Below, piece by piece: positions 51,070 to 61,219 of a stretch of 64,000 nt of DNA; positions within the stretch are counted from its first letter, which is position 1, and the number at the start of each line of letters is the position of its first letter. The DNA is taken from contig JABFSH010000023.1 in the NCBI GenBank assembly GCA_013140705.1, forward strand, positions 1 to 64,000, written 5' to 3'. This stretch comes from Methylococcaceae bacterium (lineage in GTDB: Bacteria > Pseudomonadota > Gammaproteobacteria > Methylococcales > Methylomonadaceae). A program made the translations under genes and the position numbers. Below the pieces are notes generated by a model. That model worked only from the letters and a program-made list of their open reading frames with translations, searched no databases and was not told where the DNA came from.

Positions 51070-52428
51070 ATGACAGATATAAAAAAAACACAACATGAAG
51101 AATGGTCGTCGCGTTTTGCGTTCATTTTGGCCGCAACCGGTTCAGCAGTAGGCCTGGGTAATATCTGGAAATTTCCCTATATTACCGGTGAAAACGGCGG
51201 CGGCGCCTTTGTGCTGGTTTATGTGCTCTGTGTAGCGCTCATTGGCATTCCCATCATGATGGCTGAAACCTTGCTGGGCCGACGCAGCCGGCAAAATCCA
51301 GTCAATACCATGGTACTTTTGACCGAAGAAGCTCAAGCAGACAAAAACTGGCATTATTTGGGCTGGATGGGGATTACTGCCGGCTTTTTAATCCTGTCTT
51401 ACTACAGTGTGATCGCCGGCTGGGCCTCCGCTTATGTGCTAAAAGCATTCTTCGGCAGTTTTTTCAGCGCGGATGCCATTGAGATAAAAGGTATCTTTTA
51501 TGATTTTATCGCCAGCCCTATACAATTGATTTTCTGGCACACACTGTTTATGGTGTCGACAATGTGGATTGTTGCGCAGGGTGTTAGCAATGGCCTGGAA
51601 AAATCGGTTCGCTTTTTAATGCCGGGCTTGTGTCTACTGCTGATTTTATTGGTAGCGTATGCCATGACGACCAGTGGGTATTTTCAAGGCCTTAATTTTT
51701 TATTTCGGCCCGACTTTAGCAAATTAACACCCGGCTCGGTATTAACCGCCATGGGCCAAGCCTTCTTTACGCTAAGCTTGGGGATGGGCAGCGTCATGGT
51801 TTACGGCTCCTATCTGCCGAAATCAGTTTCGATTGCCAAGGCCTCCATTATTATCGCGAGCGCCGATACGATCGTCGCCTTATTGGCGGGCATCATTATT
51901 TTCCCCATCGTGTTTACACATAACTTACATCCGGATTCAGGCCCTGGACTCATATTTCAAACCTTGCCGATTGCCTTTGGCAGCATGACCGGCGGCTGGT
52001 TGTTCGGTATCCTGTTTTTTGTCATGCTGGTTTTTGCAGCACTCACATCGTCAATAGCATTGATTGAACCTGCCGTTGCGTGGTTAGTCGAAGGCAAAGG
52101 ATTGACCAGAAAAAAAGCCTGTATCTGGTCAGGTTTGGCGACTTGGTTGCTGGGCTTCGGCACCATTTTTTCGTTCAACAACTGGTCGACCTTCAAAATC
52201 TTCGATCGCAGTATTTTTGAATTGCTGGATTATTTGACAGCAAACCTGATGTTGCCGATCGGCGGCTTCTGCATCGCCGTTTTTGCTGGCTGGATCATGA
52301 AGCCACACCACAGTGAAGAAGAGCTCAACTTGCCCAAGCCCAGCCATCACCTCTGGAAGATCCTGGTTTGCTATGTAGCGCCATTGGCTGTGTTTTTAGT
52401 CTTTTTACACGTCATCGGGATTTTATAA
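51070..52428 (+). CDS. Sodium-dependent transporter, neurotransmitter:sodium symporter (SNF) family
   Basis: About 452 residues with around twelve membrane spans. The first span has FILAATGSAVGLGNIWKFPY, the unwound TM1 substrate and sodium site of LeuT-like proteins; GGGAFVLVYVLC and GMGSVMVYGSYLP (TM6 region) are also typical. It probably imports an amino acid. ATG at 51070 chosen; an upstream ATG (51037) adds eleven residues not typical of the family. The ratA gene starts 2 bases after its stop. Confidence 0.88.
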   Translation: MTDIKKTQHEEWSSRFAFILAATGSAVGLGNIWKFPYITGENGGGAFVLVYVLCVALIGIPIMMAETLLGRRSRQNPVNTMVLLTEEAQADKNWHYLGWMGITAGFLILSYYSVIAGWASAYVLKAFFGSFFSADAIEIKGIFYDFIASPIQLIFWHTLFMVSTMWIVAQGVSNGLEKSVRFLMPGLCLLLILLVAYAMTTSGYFQGLNFLFRPDFSKLTPGSVLTAMGQAFFTLSLGMGSVMVYGSYLPKSVSIAKASIIIASADTIVALLAGIIIFPIVFTHNLHPDSGPGLIFQTLPIAFGSMTGGWLFGILFFVMLVFAALTSSIALIEPAVAWLVEGKGLTRKKACIWSGLATWLLGFGTIFSFNNWSTFKIFDRSIFELLDYLTANLMLPIGGFCIAVFAGWIMKPHHSEEELNLPKPSHHLWKILVCYVAPLAVFLVFLHVIGIL

Positions 52429-52430
52429 CA

Positions 52431-52862
52431 ATGACTGTTGTTCAAAAAAGTGCGCTGGTTAAATTCTCGGCTCGCCAGATGTTTGATCTGGTCAATGATA
52501 TTGAAGCCTATCCGCAATTTTTACCCTGGTGCAGCGGCACTCGCATCATCAAGCGCCACGACGATATCATCGAAGCAGAAATACTGATTTCCAAAGGCGG
52601 CTTTAAGAAAGCGTTCTCAACCCGAAATACCATTGATCTGGGCGGCAAAATCACCGTATCACTGCTGGATGGCCCGTTCTCTTATCTGGAAGGTGTCTGG
52701 AATTTTATGCCGTTACGGGAGGATGCCAGCAAAATATCCCTGGATCTGGAGTTTGAAATGTCCAGCAAATTGGCAAACCTGGCCTTTGGAACGGTTTTTC
52801 ACCAGATCTGCAATACCATGGTCAGTGCATTCACCACACGCGCCAAGCAAGTCTATGCTTGA
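52431..52862 (+). CDS. ratA: RatA / COQ10-like START-domain protein
   Basis: 143 residues of the polyketide cyclase/START family: SALVKFSARQMFDLVNDIEA, YPQFLPWCSGTRI, and the terminal helix LAFGTVFHQICNTMVSAFTT. In E. coli RatA was reported to block 70S formation, while homologues (Coq10) bind ubiquinone. The pairing with the downstream ratB-like gene, which overlaps it by 8 bases, and location near smpB are conserved in gammaproteobacteria. Confidence 0.9.
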   Translation: MTVVQKSALVKFSARQMFDLVNDIEAYPQFLPWCSGTRIIKRHDDIIEAEILISKGGFKKAFSTRNTIDLGGKITVSLLDGPFSYLEGVWNFMPLREDASKISLDLEFEMSSKLANLAFGTVFHQICNTMVSAFTTRAKQVYA

Positions 52863-53127
52863 TATAGAAGTCGCATATGCCAAGCCGGAACAGCAAGTGA
52901 TTATTGCGCTGCAACTACCGGAAGACACGACACTGATAGAAGCCATCAAGATTTCTGGTTTACTTGACCGTTTCCCTGAAATCTCTCAAACCGACCTCAA
53001 CGCCGGCATTTTTGGCAATGTTTATCCTCTTGACCAGGCATTGAAGCAGGGCGACCGGGTGGAAATCTACCGGCCCTTGCAGCACGATCCCAAAGAAGCT
53101 AGAAGACGAAGAGCCGCAAAAAGCTAA
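52855..53127 (+). CDS. ratB: RnfH/RatB family ubiquitin-like protein
   Basis: 90 residues with the beta-grasp RnfH pattern: MLDIEVAYAKPEQQVIIALQ, GIFGNVYPLDQALKQGDRVE and IYRPLQHDPKEARRRRA at the end. Start ATG at 52855 overlaps the ratA stop region (ATGCTTGA). Function is unclear; it is classically linked to ratA or to rnf. No rnf genes lie here. Confidence 0.88.
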   Translation: MLDIEVAYAKPEQQVIIALQLPEDTTLIEAIKISGLLDRFPEISQTDLNAGIFGNVYPLDQALKQGDRVEIYRPLQHDPKEARRRRAAKS

Positions 53128-53148
53128 GCTCCTCCCTTTTCACCCGGC

Positions 53149-53751
53149 TTATTCCCTGTTCTGAAATACCAGCAGCCGATTATTGGCCGGCATGGCATAA
53201 TCATTCAGTAGACGAAGTCCTTGGCTTTCTGCCAAAGTAAAAACAGCTTCGCTCTCCCTGATTCCACTTAGCGGATCTCTATCTTTCAACCATTGATCAA
53301 AACGGGCATTGCTGTCGCTGGTATAGCGACCATGATAATTGAACGGACCATATATACAGATCAACGCCAAGGGATTCAAATAGTAGGGCAGTTTTGCAAA
53401 CATTAATTCTACAGATTGCCAACTCAGTATATGTAATGTATTTGCAGTAAATAGCGCATCAATGCCGGCACAGGGCCAAACCGATTGAGTTACATCCAGG
53501 GCAATGGGCTGATTCAGATTAGCTAACTGCGCTTCTGATCGCCATGCGTTAATCCCGGCAATATTTTCTTCCCTGTCTGTAGGCTGCCAGATCAAATGTG
53601 GCAACTGGCTAGCGAAGTAGCTTGCGTGCTGCCCCGTACCGCTGCCGATTTCCCAAACGGTAGCCGGTTGACGATAAACCTCACGAATAACCTGTAATAT
53701 CGGAATTTTGTTATTTTCACAGGCTTGAGAGAACGGTTTATTGGACATCAT
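53149..53751 (-). CDS. DUF938 SAM-dependent methyltransferase-like protein
   Basis: 200 residues. The Rossmann methyltransferase motif I is VWEIGSGTGQHASYFA. QPTDREENIAGI and FTANTLHILSWQSVELMF follow, then YGPFNYHGRYTSDSNARFDQ, the hallmark of DUF938. Substrate unknown. It is convergent with ratB and 130 bases downstream of bamE in the same direction. Confidence 0.85.
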   Translation of the reverse strand: MMSNKPFSQACENNKIPILQVIREVYRQPATVWEIGSGTGQHASYFASQLPHLIWQPTDREENIAGINAWRSEAQLANLNQPIALDVTQSVWPCAGIDALFTANTLHILSWQSVELMFAKLPYYLNPLALICIYGPFNYHGRYTSDSNARFDQWLKDRDPLSGIRESEAVFTLAESQGLRLLNDYAMPANNRLLVFQNRE

Positions 53752-53883
53752 TGATTATTAAGCTCCAAAGGAAGAAACCTCAATCGACACAGTGAAATTG
53801 AGGATAAATAAAGCCTTACCCCTCGATTCCGCCACACATCATCAAGGCTTGCAGCGTACCAGAGCAAAGTACAGAGCAGCCAT

Positions 53884-54483
53884 TTATTTTACTTTGGGCG
53901 AATCATCTTCCTTGGACTGGATCTCCTCCGCTTTCTCCTTTTTAGCCGCATCATCATCGTCGCTATCATAACTGACCAAGCCGGTGATTTTTTCCCATAA
54001 CGTCCTGTCAAGATCTCGTTTGGGCACATCCACAGTGGTTTCAGTGCTTATTTTTAACGCGGATTGCGTGCCAGGTCGAAAATCACCTTGAATACCTGAC
54101 AGTTGATCATTGTTAAAATAGAGGGAAATGCGCTTTTGCACTCTATCTTCACCGCTCTTCTGTTCAGAGAAGATATAATCCCAGCGCGTTTGGTGGAAAA
54201 CATCCACCACCATCGGTGAACCCATGATATAAAGAACCTGGCGCTTACTCATTTGAGGACGGAGTTGGTCAACCATGTCCTGATCTACGATATTGCCTTG
54301 CTGGACTTCCAATCGATAAACACCCGGCAAATGATCAAAAATGGTCGCACAGGAAACCACCGGCAGGCTAACCGCCACAACAAGAATTCGGGGAATAGAG
54401 TCCAGTCGTGCCGGTAACAACGATAGCAAGCAACGTTTAAAAGCGTTACCTCTCAAACTTAAAGAAAAATACAAATTTCTCAT
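53884..54483 (-). CDS. bamE: Outer-membrane assembly lipoprotein BamE
   Basis: SmpA/OmlA family lipoprotein of the BAM complex. The core is GVYRLEVQQGNIVDQDMVDQ, LRPQMSKRQVLYIMGSPMVV, then FHQTRWDYIFSEQK and YFNNDQLSGIQGDF. Lipobox LPVVSC is preceded by a long N-terminal stretch, so the annotated start may be too far upstream; no good internal ATG is available. The C-terminal 60 residues are an extra acidic/lysine-rich tail not present in E. coli BamE. Divergent from fur, as in many gammaproteobacteria. Confidence 0.9.
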   Translation of the reverse strand: MRNLYFSLSLRGNAFKRCLLSLLPARLDSIPRILVVAVSLPVVSCATIFDHLPGVYRLEVQQGNIVDQDMVDQLRPQMSKRQVLYIMGSPMVVDVFHQTRWDYIFSEQKSGEDRVQKRISLYFNNDQLSGIQGDFRPGTQSALKISTETTVDVPKRDLDRTLWEKITGLVSYDSDDDDAAKKEKAEEIQSKEDDSPKVK

Positions 54484-54629
54484 TATCAGGCAATGAAAGA
54501 ATATAAAAGTGTAAAATCATACAGGATGTTAAATCATAATCCTATAAAACAGTCATGTTGTTAATCGCTAAAAATCGCTACAATGTGCCAACTACCCTAA
54601 AAAGCATCCGCAAGGCGTAATGGAGATTG

Positions 54630-55049
54630 ATGTTGGAAACTCATGATTTAAGAAATGCAGGTCTTAAAGTGACTTTACCCAGGGTCAAGATTCTGCAAAT
54701 TTTAGAAAAACAGGTCGATGAACGCCATTTGACAGCTGAAAAAGTCTACAAAATTCTGTTGAGTGAAGACGAAGATATCGGATTAGCCACCGTGTACCGG
54801 GTTTTAACGCAGTTTGAGGCCGCCGGCCTGGTAACGCGACATCACTTTGAGGGCGGCAACTCGGTATTTGAATTGTCCAAAGGCGATCATCACGATCATA
54901 TACTTTGTCTGAAATGCGGTAAAGTCGATGAGTTTAGTGATGAAATCATCGAAACCCGACAGAAGGAAATTGCCAATAACCTGGGCTATCAATTAACCGG
55001 TCACGGCCTTTATTTATATGGGTATTGCCCACATTGCAAAAAACCCTGA
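54630..55049 (+). CDS. fur: Ferric uptake regulator Fur
   Basis: 139 residues. The winged helix is LRNAGLKVTLPRVKILQIL and DIGLATVYRVLTQFEAAGLV. The metal sites are GDHHDHILCLKCGKVDEF with the His and CxxC cluster, and a second CPHC near the C-terminus (YGYCPHCKK). It represses iron-uptake genes when loaded with iron. ATG at 54630 preceded by GGAGATTG. Divergent from bamE, with about 145 bases between them for both promoters. Confidence 0.95.
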   Translation: MLETHDLRNAGLKVTLPRVKILQILEKQVDERHLTAEKVYKILLSEDEDIGLATVYRVLTQFEAAGLVTRHHFEGGNSVFELSKGDHHDHILCLKCGKVDEFSDEIIETRQKEIANNLGYQLTGHGLYLYGYCPHCKKP

Positions 55050-55073
55050 TTTTCTCCCCTAACAAAAAACTTC

Positions 55074-56321
55074 ATGTTTAAACCCTTAATATTTTATATC
55101 GGCTTACGTTATACGCGAGCCAAACGCCGAACACAGTTTATTTCCTTTATTACACTCACTTCGATACTCGGAACAGCGCTGGGGGTAACCGCTCTGATCA
55201 CGGTGCTTTCGGTCATGAATGGCTTTGAAGCCGAATTGCGGGAACGCATCTTAGGTATGACTTCGCATGCGACCATGACTGGTAAATTCGGTCAGCTCGA
55301 CAATTGGCAGGAACTGGATCAAAAAATCAAGGGTTATCCGCACATCCAGGGTGCTGCACCCTTTATCAATGGTCAGGTCATGATTAATGCCGACCGGCGT
55401 GTCAGCGGCACGATGTTAAACGGCATATTGCCGGATTATGAAGGCAAGGTTTCTGAAGTCGCTGAAAAAATGAAAGTTGGCAAGCTTACCGACCTGGTAC
55501 CCGGCGAGTACGGCATTGTATTGGGTGCCGAACTGGCCAATTTTCTCGGCGTCATGATGGGCGAGAAAATCACCATCATCAGTCCACAAATCAATTCAAC
55601 GCCGGCCGGCATTGTACCCAGAATGCGGCGCTTTACCATTGTCGGCATTTTTCAGGTCGGCATGTACGAATACGATCGTAACATGGCGATCATTCATATC
55701 GAGGACGCAGCCAAATTATTCCGCATGGAAACGGCCGTTTCTGGATTGCGCATTAAACTTGATGATGTTTTCAATGCCCCGGCCATCACGCGTTCGATGG
55801 CTGAAGAGTTTTACGATCAGTATCAGGTCAGTGACTGGACGCAGGCACATAGTAATTTTTTCCGGGCCATACAGACGGAAAAGCGGGTCATGTTCATCAT
55901 CTTGTTGCTAATCGTTGCCGTGGCCGCCTTTAACATCGTTTCAACGCTGGTGATGGTCGTCACCGATAAACGCGGTGATATTGCGATCCTGAAAACCCAG
56001 GGACTGACGTCGGGTTCAGTGATGGGTATCTTTATCGTGTTAGGCACCATCATTGGCGTCGTGGGCACACTGTTAGGGACTGTGGGCGGCATAGCGCTGG
56101 CGCTAAATGTGGAAACCATCGTCCCTGCCATTGAAAAACTGTTTCGTGTCAAGTTTCTGGCAGCCGATGTTTACTATATCAGTTACCTGCCTTCAAAACT
56201 GGTTTGGTCAGACGTCTATGCGATTTCCGGCATGGCCTTTTTACTGTCATTATTAGCCACACTCTATCCTGCCTGGCAAGCCTCTAAAATAAACCCGGCG
56301 GAAGTCCTCAGATATGAATAA
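55074..56321 (+). CDS. lolC: Lipoprotein-releasing ABC permease LolC/LolE
   Basis: 415 residues with four membrane spans (one N-terminal, three C-terminal) and a large periplasmic domain. Visible: [40 protein letters not shown], and the FtsX-like [20 protein letters not shown]. It extracts sorted lipoproteins from the inner membrane for LolA. Only one permease gene is present, so it likely forms the LolF-type homodimer, which is inference. It overlaps lolD by 8 bases. Confidence 0.93.
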   Translation: MFKPLIFYIGLRYTRAKRRTQFISFITLTSILGTALGVTALITVLSVMNGFEAELRERILGMTSHATMTGKFGQLDNWQELDQKIKGYPHIQGAAPFINGQVMINADRRVSGTMLNGILPDYEGKVSEVAEKMKVGKLTDLVPGEYGIVLGAELANFLGVMMGEKITIISPQINSTPAGIVPRMRRFTIVGIFQVGMYEYDRNMAIIHIEDAAKLFRMETAVSGLRIKLDDVFNAPAITRSMAEEFYDQYQVSDWTQAHSNFFRAIQTEKRVMFIILLLIVAVAAFNIVSTLVMVVTDKRGDIAILKTQGLTSGSVMGIFIVLGTIIGVVGTLLGTVGGIALALNVETIVPAIEKLFRVKFLAADVYYISYLPSKLVWSDVYAISGMAFLLSLLATLYPAWQASKINPAEVLRYE

Positions 56322-56994
56322 TACCGGCATTCTTCAGTGCAAGCAGTTAACAAAACGCTACACCCAGGGCGAACTGGATGTAGAAGTTTTAAAAGGCGTG
56401 AACTTAACAATAAACACTGGCGAACGCGTCGCAATCATGGGTGCCTCCGGATCCGGCAAAAGCACACTGCTGCATTTGCTCGGAGGTCTCGAAAAATCCA
56501 GTGGTGGTGAAGTCATTCTGGATGGTGTCAATCTCAGTAAAACCAGTGCCACCAAGCTGGCCAAATTGAGGAATAAATCCTTAGGTTTTATCTATCAGTC
56601 CCATCACTTGCTGGGCGAGTTCACGGTTCTGGAAAATGTCGCCATGCCGTTGCTGATTGCCGGCCTTCCGGTAAAGCAGGCGAGTCTTCGAGCCAGTGAT
56701 TTATTAAAGCGTGTCGGCCTCGGCCACCGTATCGAACACAAACCCGGTGAACTGTCTGGCGGTGAACGGCAACGTGCGGCAGTCGCCAGAGCCTTGATAA
56801 ACAAACCCGGCGTTGTACTGGCTGACGAACCGACTGGAAATCTGGATAGCAAGACAGCAGAACAGGTTTATCAATTAATGCTGGAATTAAATCAGGAACT
56901 GAATGTCAGCTTTTTAGTCGTTACCCACGATCATGAGTTGGCCACAAAAATGGGCAAGGTCTTGCATATGGAAGATGGCGTCATTACAGGATAA
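56314..56994 (+). CDS. lolD: Lipoprotein-releasing ABC ATPase LolD
   Basis: 226 residues. Walker [21 protein letters not shown]-loop [17 protein letters not shown] with the LolD-typical HH-L, signature [15 protein letters not shown], Walker [14 protein letters not shown] and H-loop VTHDHELA. Nucleotide-binding partner of the preceding permease. Confidence 0.95.
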   Translation: MNNTGILQCKQLTKRYTQGELDVEVLKGVNLTINTGERVAIMGASGSGKSTLLHLLGGLEKSSGGEVILDGVNLSKTSATKLAKLRNKSLGFIYQSHHLLGEFTVLENVAMPLLIAGLPVKQASLRASDLLKRVGLGHRIEHKPGELSGGERQRAAVARALINKPGVVLADEPTGNLDSKTAEQVYQLMLELNQELNVSFLVVTHDHELATKMGKVLHMEDGVITG

Positions 56995-57031
56995 TAACGT
57001 GATAATTCAGCTTTGAGCCGTCTAGCAACAG

Positions 57032-57583
57032 TTAGAACACGGATGATTTGAAGGGATTTTTTTTAGTCGCTTTCAACAATCGGGCGGACTTCCTGGCCTC
57101 CCACTTTTTAAGCACATGGGAACGCCAGAAATAGTTGATACCAAAATACCCTGCAGCTGAACAAATAATGCCCAATACCAGACAGCCCGTTAAAAATGGC
57201 ACCAGAATGTCGCCCGACAAGATGGCATCAAGCGAAAACGAAGCCGCCGGCACATTCAGCAGATGAAGCCCTACCCAGTAGGCGAAATAAAACAGCGGCG
57301 GCATCGTTACTGGATTCGTGATCCACACTAAACCAACAGAAATCGGAATATTCGATCTGAAATAAATGGCTCCAATAGCCCCAAAAACCATTTGCATCGG
57401 TGTCGGCACCCATGCGCAAAACAAGCCCACGGCAAATGCTTTGGCAACCGAACGTCGATTCAAATGCCAAAGATTGGGCTCAAGTAATCTATCACCAAGA
57501 AACTGAAGGTTTTTGTGCCGTTTAATCACATCATGATCAGGAATAAACCTGTCGATCAGTTTTTGAATAAATTCTTTGGCCAT
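57032..57583 (-). CDS. DUF2062 membrane protein
   Basis: 183 residues. The DUF2062 pattern is seen in RRSVAKAFAVGLFCAWVPTP, GAIYFRSNIPISVGLVWITN and PVTMPPLFYFAYWVGLHLL. Three membrane spans. Unknown function; in many gammaproteobacteria it sits next to comEC, as here (divergent from it). Convergent with lolD. Confidence 0.86.
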   Translation of the reverse strand: MAKEFIQKLIDRFIPDHDVIKRHKNLQFLGDRLLEPNLWHLNRRSVAKAFAVGLFCAWVPTPMQMVFGAIGAIYFRSNIPISVGLVWITNPVTMPPLFYFAYWVGLHLLNVPAASFSLDAILSGDILVPFLTGCLVLGIICSAAGYFGINYFWRSHVLKKWEARKSARLLKATKKNPFKSSVF

Positions 57584-57660
57584 CGTTATTTATAGTTTTA
57601 GTAATTGTTGAATTAAGTTTATCAGGTTTTTTGTCAACCTTAAAAATAACGAGACACCGA

Positions 57661-59925
57661 ATGGTTGCTTATGCATTGTCCCTACTGGCCGGAATCGTAT
57701 TAGTTCAGCAATTGACGGTGTTACCGAATTATCCCTGGCTCGTAGCGGCCCTCCCCGTCGTCGTTATGAATGCCTGGCTACGCTATTGGCATTGTCTGTT
57801 TTTTATAATGGGCATACTCTGGGCAATGCTGTTTGCAAGCGTAAGGCTTCAGGATCAGCTACCTGTCGCACTGGAGGGCATGGATATTCCGGTTGAGGGC
57901 TATATTGCGGACTTACCCAGACAGGATGACAGACAGAGCCGCTTCGAATTCATTGTCACTGAATCACCGAAAACACTGCCAACCCCATTGAAATTAAGCT
58001 GGTACTTTCCCGATCAACAGCTCAAAGCCGGACAGCATTGGTCTTTTACCGTTAAACTGAAACGACCGCATGGCACATTCAATCCCGGCGGCTTTGATTA
58101 TGAGCGCTGGTTATTTGCCGAAGGCATTGGTGCCACGGGTTATATCCGGCCAAATCCGAAGCCTGCGCTATTAAAGCAAGCCCCGGATTGGAACTCAATT
58201 ACCGTATGGCGGCAAATGCTGGTTGATCGTTTGGATCAACTACTTCCTGATTCGCCTCAGCTTGCACTGATCAAGGCATTGACGATTGGCGACGGCAATA
58301 GTATCAGTCAAGCACAATGGGACTTATTCCGAAAAACCGGCACAACTCATCTTGTCGTTATTTCCGGCTCCCACATCGGCCTGATTGCCGGTCTGGTGTA
58401 TTTTTTGGTGCTTCGTTTGTGGGCCTGGACCGGCCTGCTCGCCTGGTCACCGCCGAAAGTCGCTGCCTGCACGGCTACGTCGTTTGCTGTCTTTTATTCA
58501 GCGCTGGCGGGTTTTTCCGTTCCGACCCAGCGGGCGATGATTACGCTGGCCATAGTCATGATTGCTATTGTTCTGAAACGCAATACTCGCCCCATGAATG
58601 TCCTGGCCATCGCATTATGCTTAATCCTGTTGTACGATCCATTAGCGGTCTTGTCAGTAGGCTTTTGGCTATCATTTCTGGCTGTCGGACTCATCATTTA
58701 CACATTCGCTGGGCGATTGGCGAAACCGGGCTATATCGCCGGCGTTATCAAGATCAATTGGGTGACATCAGTCGGTTTATCGCCCTTGCTGTTATTTTTT
58801 TTCCAGCAAGTGTCTGTTATTGCGCCGCTGGCTAACCTGATTGCTGTCCCGATCATCAGCCTGCTGGTTGTACCGCTGTCGCTGATTGCCATTATCGCCC
58901 TGTTTTTTTCGCCGTTACTGGCGAAAGCGCTATTTTTGCCTGTCAACATCAGCTTGCAGGGTTTGTGTTGGTTCCTGGAACAGTTGGCTAATATTCCAAT
59001 GGCGACCATCACGCATCCGACACCCTCGATTTGGGCTTTGTTATTTGCCATTCCCGGAATTTTATTGCTTCTGGCGCCCACTGGCATTCCATCCCGCTGG
59101 CTGGGACTGGTGCTGTTTTTACCAATGGCTTTCCCAAACAAGCCCATGTTGCAACCGGGTAATGTCGACATGACGTTACTGGATGTCGGGCAGGGTTTAT
59201 CAGCCGTAGTACAAACCTCCCATCATGTGCTGGTTTTCGATACAGGCGCAAAGTTTTCCATCGACAGTGATATTGGTAAAACCGTGTTATTGCCCTATCT
59301 CCTTTATAAGGGTATTGATCAAATCGATACGCTGATTATCAGTCATGGTGATAACGACCATGTCGGCGGTGCCGAAACATTGATGACTAACCTGCCTACG
59401 AAACAACTGATCACTAGCGCACCGCAACAGTTGACCCCTTATTCGCCAACACCCTGTCAAGCCGGGCAATCGTGGAACTGGGACGGTGTCAGCTTTTCGA
59501 TTTTGGCGCCGCCACCAATTCAGTTTCCGTCGGAAAACGATAATTCCTGTGTGCTGAAAATTCAATCCGACAAACTAACCATCCTGTTGACCGGCGATAT
59601 CGAAGCCGAAGCGGAATACTGGCTGGTTGGCACCTATGGAGAAAACCTCAAGGCCGATATACTTGTCGCTCCGCATCATGGCAGCAAAACCTCATCCACC
59701 ACCGGTTTTCTGCAATTCGTCCATCCCGACTATGTACTGATTCCTGCCGGTTACCGAAATCAGTTTGGCCATCCGCATAAGGAGGTTTTATCACGATACA
59801 GTAATATAAAAGCAACATGGCTGAATACCGCTGACAGCGGAGCAATTTTGATAAATGCAAGTGATGATTCATGGGCTGTTAAAACATGGCGGGAAACTGA
59901 GGATCACTATTGGAATTTTAGATAA
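57661..59925 (+). CDS. comEC: DNA internalization protein ComEC/Rec2
   Basis: About 754 residues. Order: an N-terminal membrane pair and DUF4131 domain (YFPDQQLKAGQHWSFTVKLK), the competence transmembrane domain with HLVVISGSHIGLIAGLVYF and the FSVPTQRAMITLAIVMIAI signature, then a C-terminal metallo-beta-lactamase domain (LLDVGQGLSAVVQT, ISHGDNDHVGGAETL, VAPHHGSKTSS). It transports single-stranded DNA across the inner membrane during natural transformation. ATG at 57661 is favoured over a TTG ten codons upstream. Confidence 0.92.
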   Translation: MVAYALSLLAGIVLVQQLTVLPNYPWLVAALPVVVMNAWLRYWHCLFFIMGILWAMLFASVRLQDQLPVALEGMDIPVEGYIADLPRQDDRQSRFEFIVTESPKTLPTPLKLSWYFPDQQLKAGQHWSFTVKLKRPHGTFNPGGFDYERWLFAEGIGATGYIRPNPKPALLKQAPDWNSITVWRQMLVDRLDQLLPDSPQLALIKALTIGDGNSISQAQWDLFRKTGTTHLVVISGSHIGLIAGLVYFLVLRLWAWTGLLAWSPPKVAACTATSFAVFYSALAGFSVPTQRAMITLAIVMIAIVLKRNTRPMNVLAIALCLILLYDPLAVLSVGFWLSFLAVGLIIYTFAGRLAKPGYIAGVIKINWVTSVGLSPLLLFFFQQVSVIAPLANLIAVPIISLLVVPLSLIAIIALFFSPLLAKALFLPVNISLQGLCWFLEQLANIPMATITHPTPSIWALLFAIPGILLLLAPTGIPSRWLGLVLFLPMAFPNKPMLQPGNVDMTLLDVGQGLSAVVQTSHHVLVFDTGAKFSIDSDIGKTVLLPYLLYKGIDQIDTLIISHGDNDHVGGAETLMTNLPTKQLITSAPQQLTPYSPTPCQAGQSWNWDGVSFSILAPPPIQFPSENDNSCVLKIQSDKLTILLTGDIEAEAEYWLVGTYGENLKADILVAPHHGSKTSSTTGFLQFVHPDYVLIPAGYRNQFGHPHKEVLSRYSNIKATWLNTADSGAILINASDDSWAVKTWRETEDHYWNFR

Positions 59926-60053
59926 TCCGCACACACTCATTGAAAACCAGGCAGCGTCAGCACCGCGTACCTTTTGGAACATCTTCATCAACTTGCTTTA
60001 CAATAGGCACGCAATGCGTTCTATTTTCATCTAATACCCTGGAGAGAACTCAC

Positions 60054-61109
60054 ATGCCAAAAACACACGCTTACGCCACACATAACGCCACCTTACCCTT
60101 GGAACCTTTTAATATTGAACGCCGCAACCCAGGCCCCAAAGACATTCAAATTGAAATTCTGTATTGCGGCGTATGCCATTCCGATATTCATCAAGCCCGC
60201 AATGAATGGGGCAATGCGCTGTATCCGATGGTGCCTGGGCATGAAATTATAGGCACAGTAACGGGTTTGGGTAACGAGGTCATCGGTTTTAACATCGGCG
60301 AAAGGGTGGGCGTCGGATGCATGGTCGATTCCTGCCGAACCTGCCCGGATTGTCAAGACCATCAGGAGCAATTCTGTAACTCGACAACATTTACCTATAA
60401 CTCACCGGATAAAATTTCAGGCGGAAACACCTTTGGGGGCTATTCTTCGCAGATCGTAGTCAATCAGCATTTTGTGCTGCATATTTCCGAAAAACTCGAT
60501 CCGGCCGCAGCAGCACCGCTGTTATGCGCAGGCATTACCACCTATTCACCATTAAAACACTGGAATGTGGGCAAAGGCGATAAAGTTGGCATCATCGGTT
60601 TAGGCGGTCTAGGCCACATGGGCGTCAAATTCGCGAGAGCCATGGGCGCGCATGTGGTTCTATTTACCACATCACCCGGCAAAATTAGTGATGCCAAACG
60701 TTTGGGGGCTCATGAAGTCGTTATTTCGAAAGACATTGAAGCCATGCAGGCACATCGAGCCAGCTTTGACTTCATCCTGAATACCGTCGCCGCTTCTCAC
60801 AATCTGGATAGTTTTACCGAATTGCTGAAACGCGACGGCACTTTGTGTCTCGTTGGTGTACCCGATCAACCGCATCCTTCACCGTCTATTGGCAACCTGA
60901 TTTTCAAACGCCGGCAAATCGCCGGTTCATTAATTGGGGGAATACAAGAAACTCAGGAAATGCTGGACTTCTGCGCCGAGCATCAGATCGTTTCGGTTAT
61001 CGAAATCATCCCGATGCAACAGATTAATCAGGCTTACGAACGCATGTTGAAAAGTGATGTCAGGTATCGCTTTGTCATCGACCTGGCGAGTTTGAAAAAC
61101 GAGAGTTAA
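60054..61109 (+). CDS. Zinc-dependent alcohol dehydrogenase (YahK/CAD type)
   Basis: About 351 residues, medium-chain dehydrogenase. Catalytic zinc ligands are in ILYCGVCHSDIHQARNEWG and PMVPGHEIIGTV, the structural zinc cysteines in CMVDSCRTCPDCQDHQEQFC, and the cofactor motif in GIIGLGGLGHMGVKFA. It belongs with cinnamyl-alcohol dehydrogenase-like NADP aldehyde reductases such as E. coli YahK. The ATG at 60054 follows GGAGAGAACTCAC; the frame opens earlier without a binding site. The reaction in a methylotroph may be aldehyde detoxification, which is inference. Confidence 0.9.
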   Translation: MPKTHAYATHNATLPLEPFNIERRNPGPKDIQIEILYCGVCHSDIHQARNEWGNALYPMVPGHEIIGTVTGLGNEVIGFNIGERVGVGCMVDSCRTCPDCQDHQEQFCNSTTFTYNSPDKISGGNTFGGYSSQIVVNQHFVLHISEKLDPAAAAPLLCAGITTYSPLKHWNVGKGDKVGIIGLGGLGHMGVKFARAMGAHVVLFTTSPGKISDAKRLGAHEVVISKDIEAMQAHRASFDFILNTVAASHNLDSFTELLKRDGTLCLVGVPDQPHPSPSIGNLIFKRRQIAGSLIGGIQETQEMLDFCAEHQIVSVIEIIPMQQINQAYERMLKSDVRYRFVIDLASLKNES

Positions 61110-61219
61110 TCTTCAGCCTCTATTAAGAGGCTAATGTTATGACGGTGAACATGAATATCTGAACTGACGCAATTGCATTACCTAGCGATGCAGCGCGTTT
61201 TTATCATCGAACACATACC

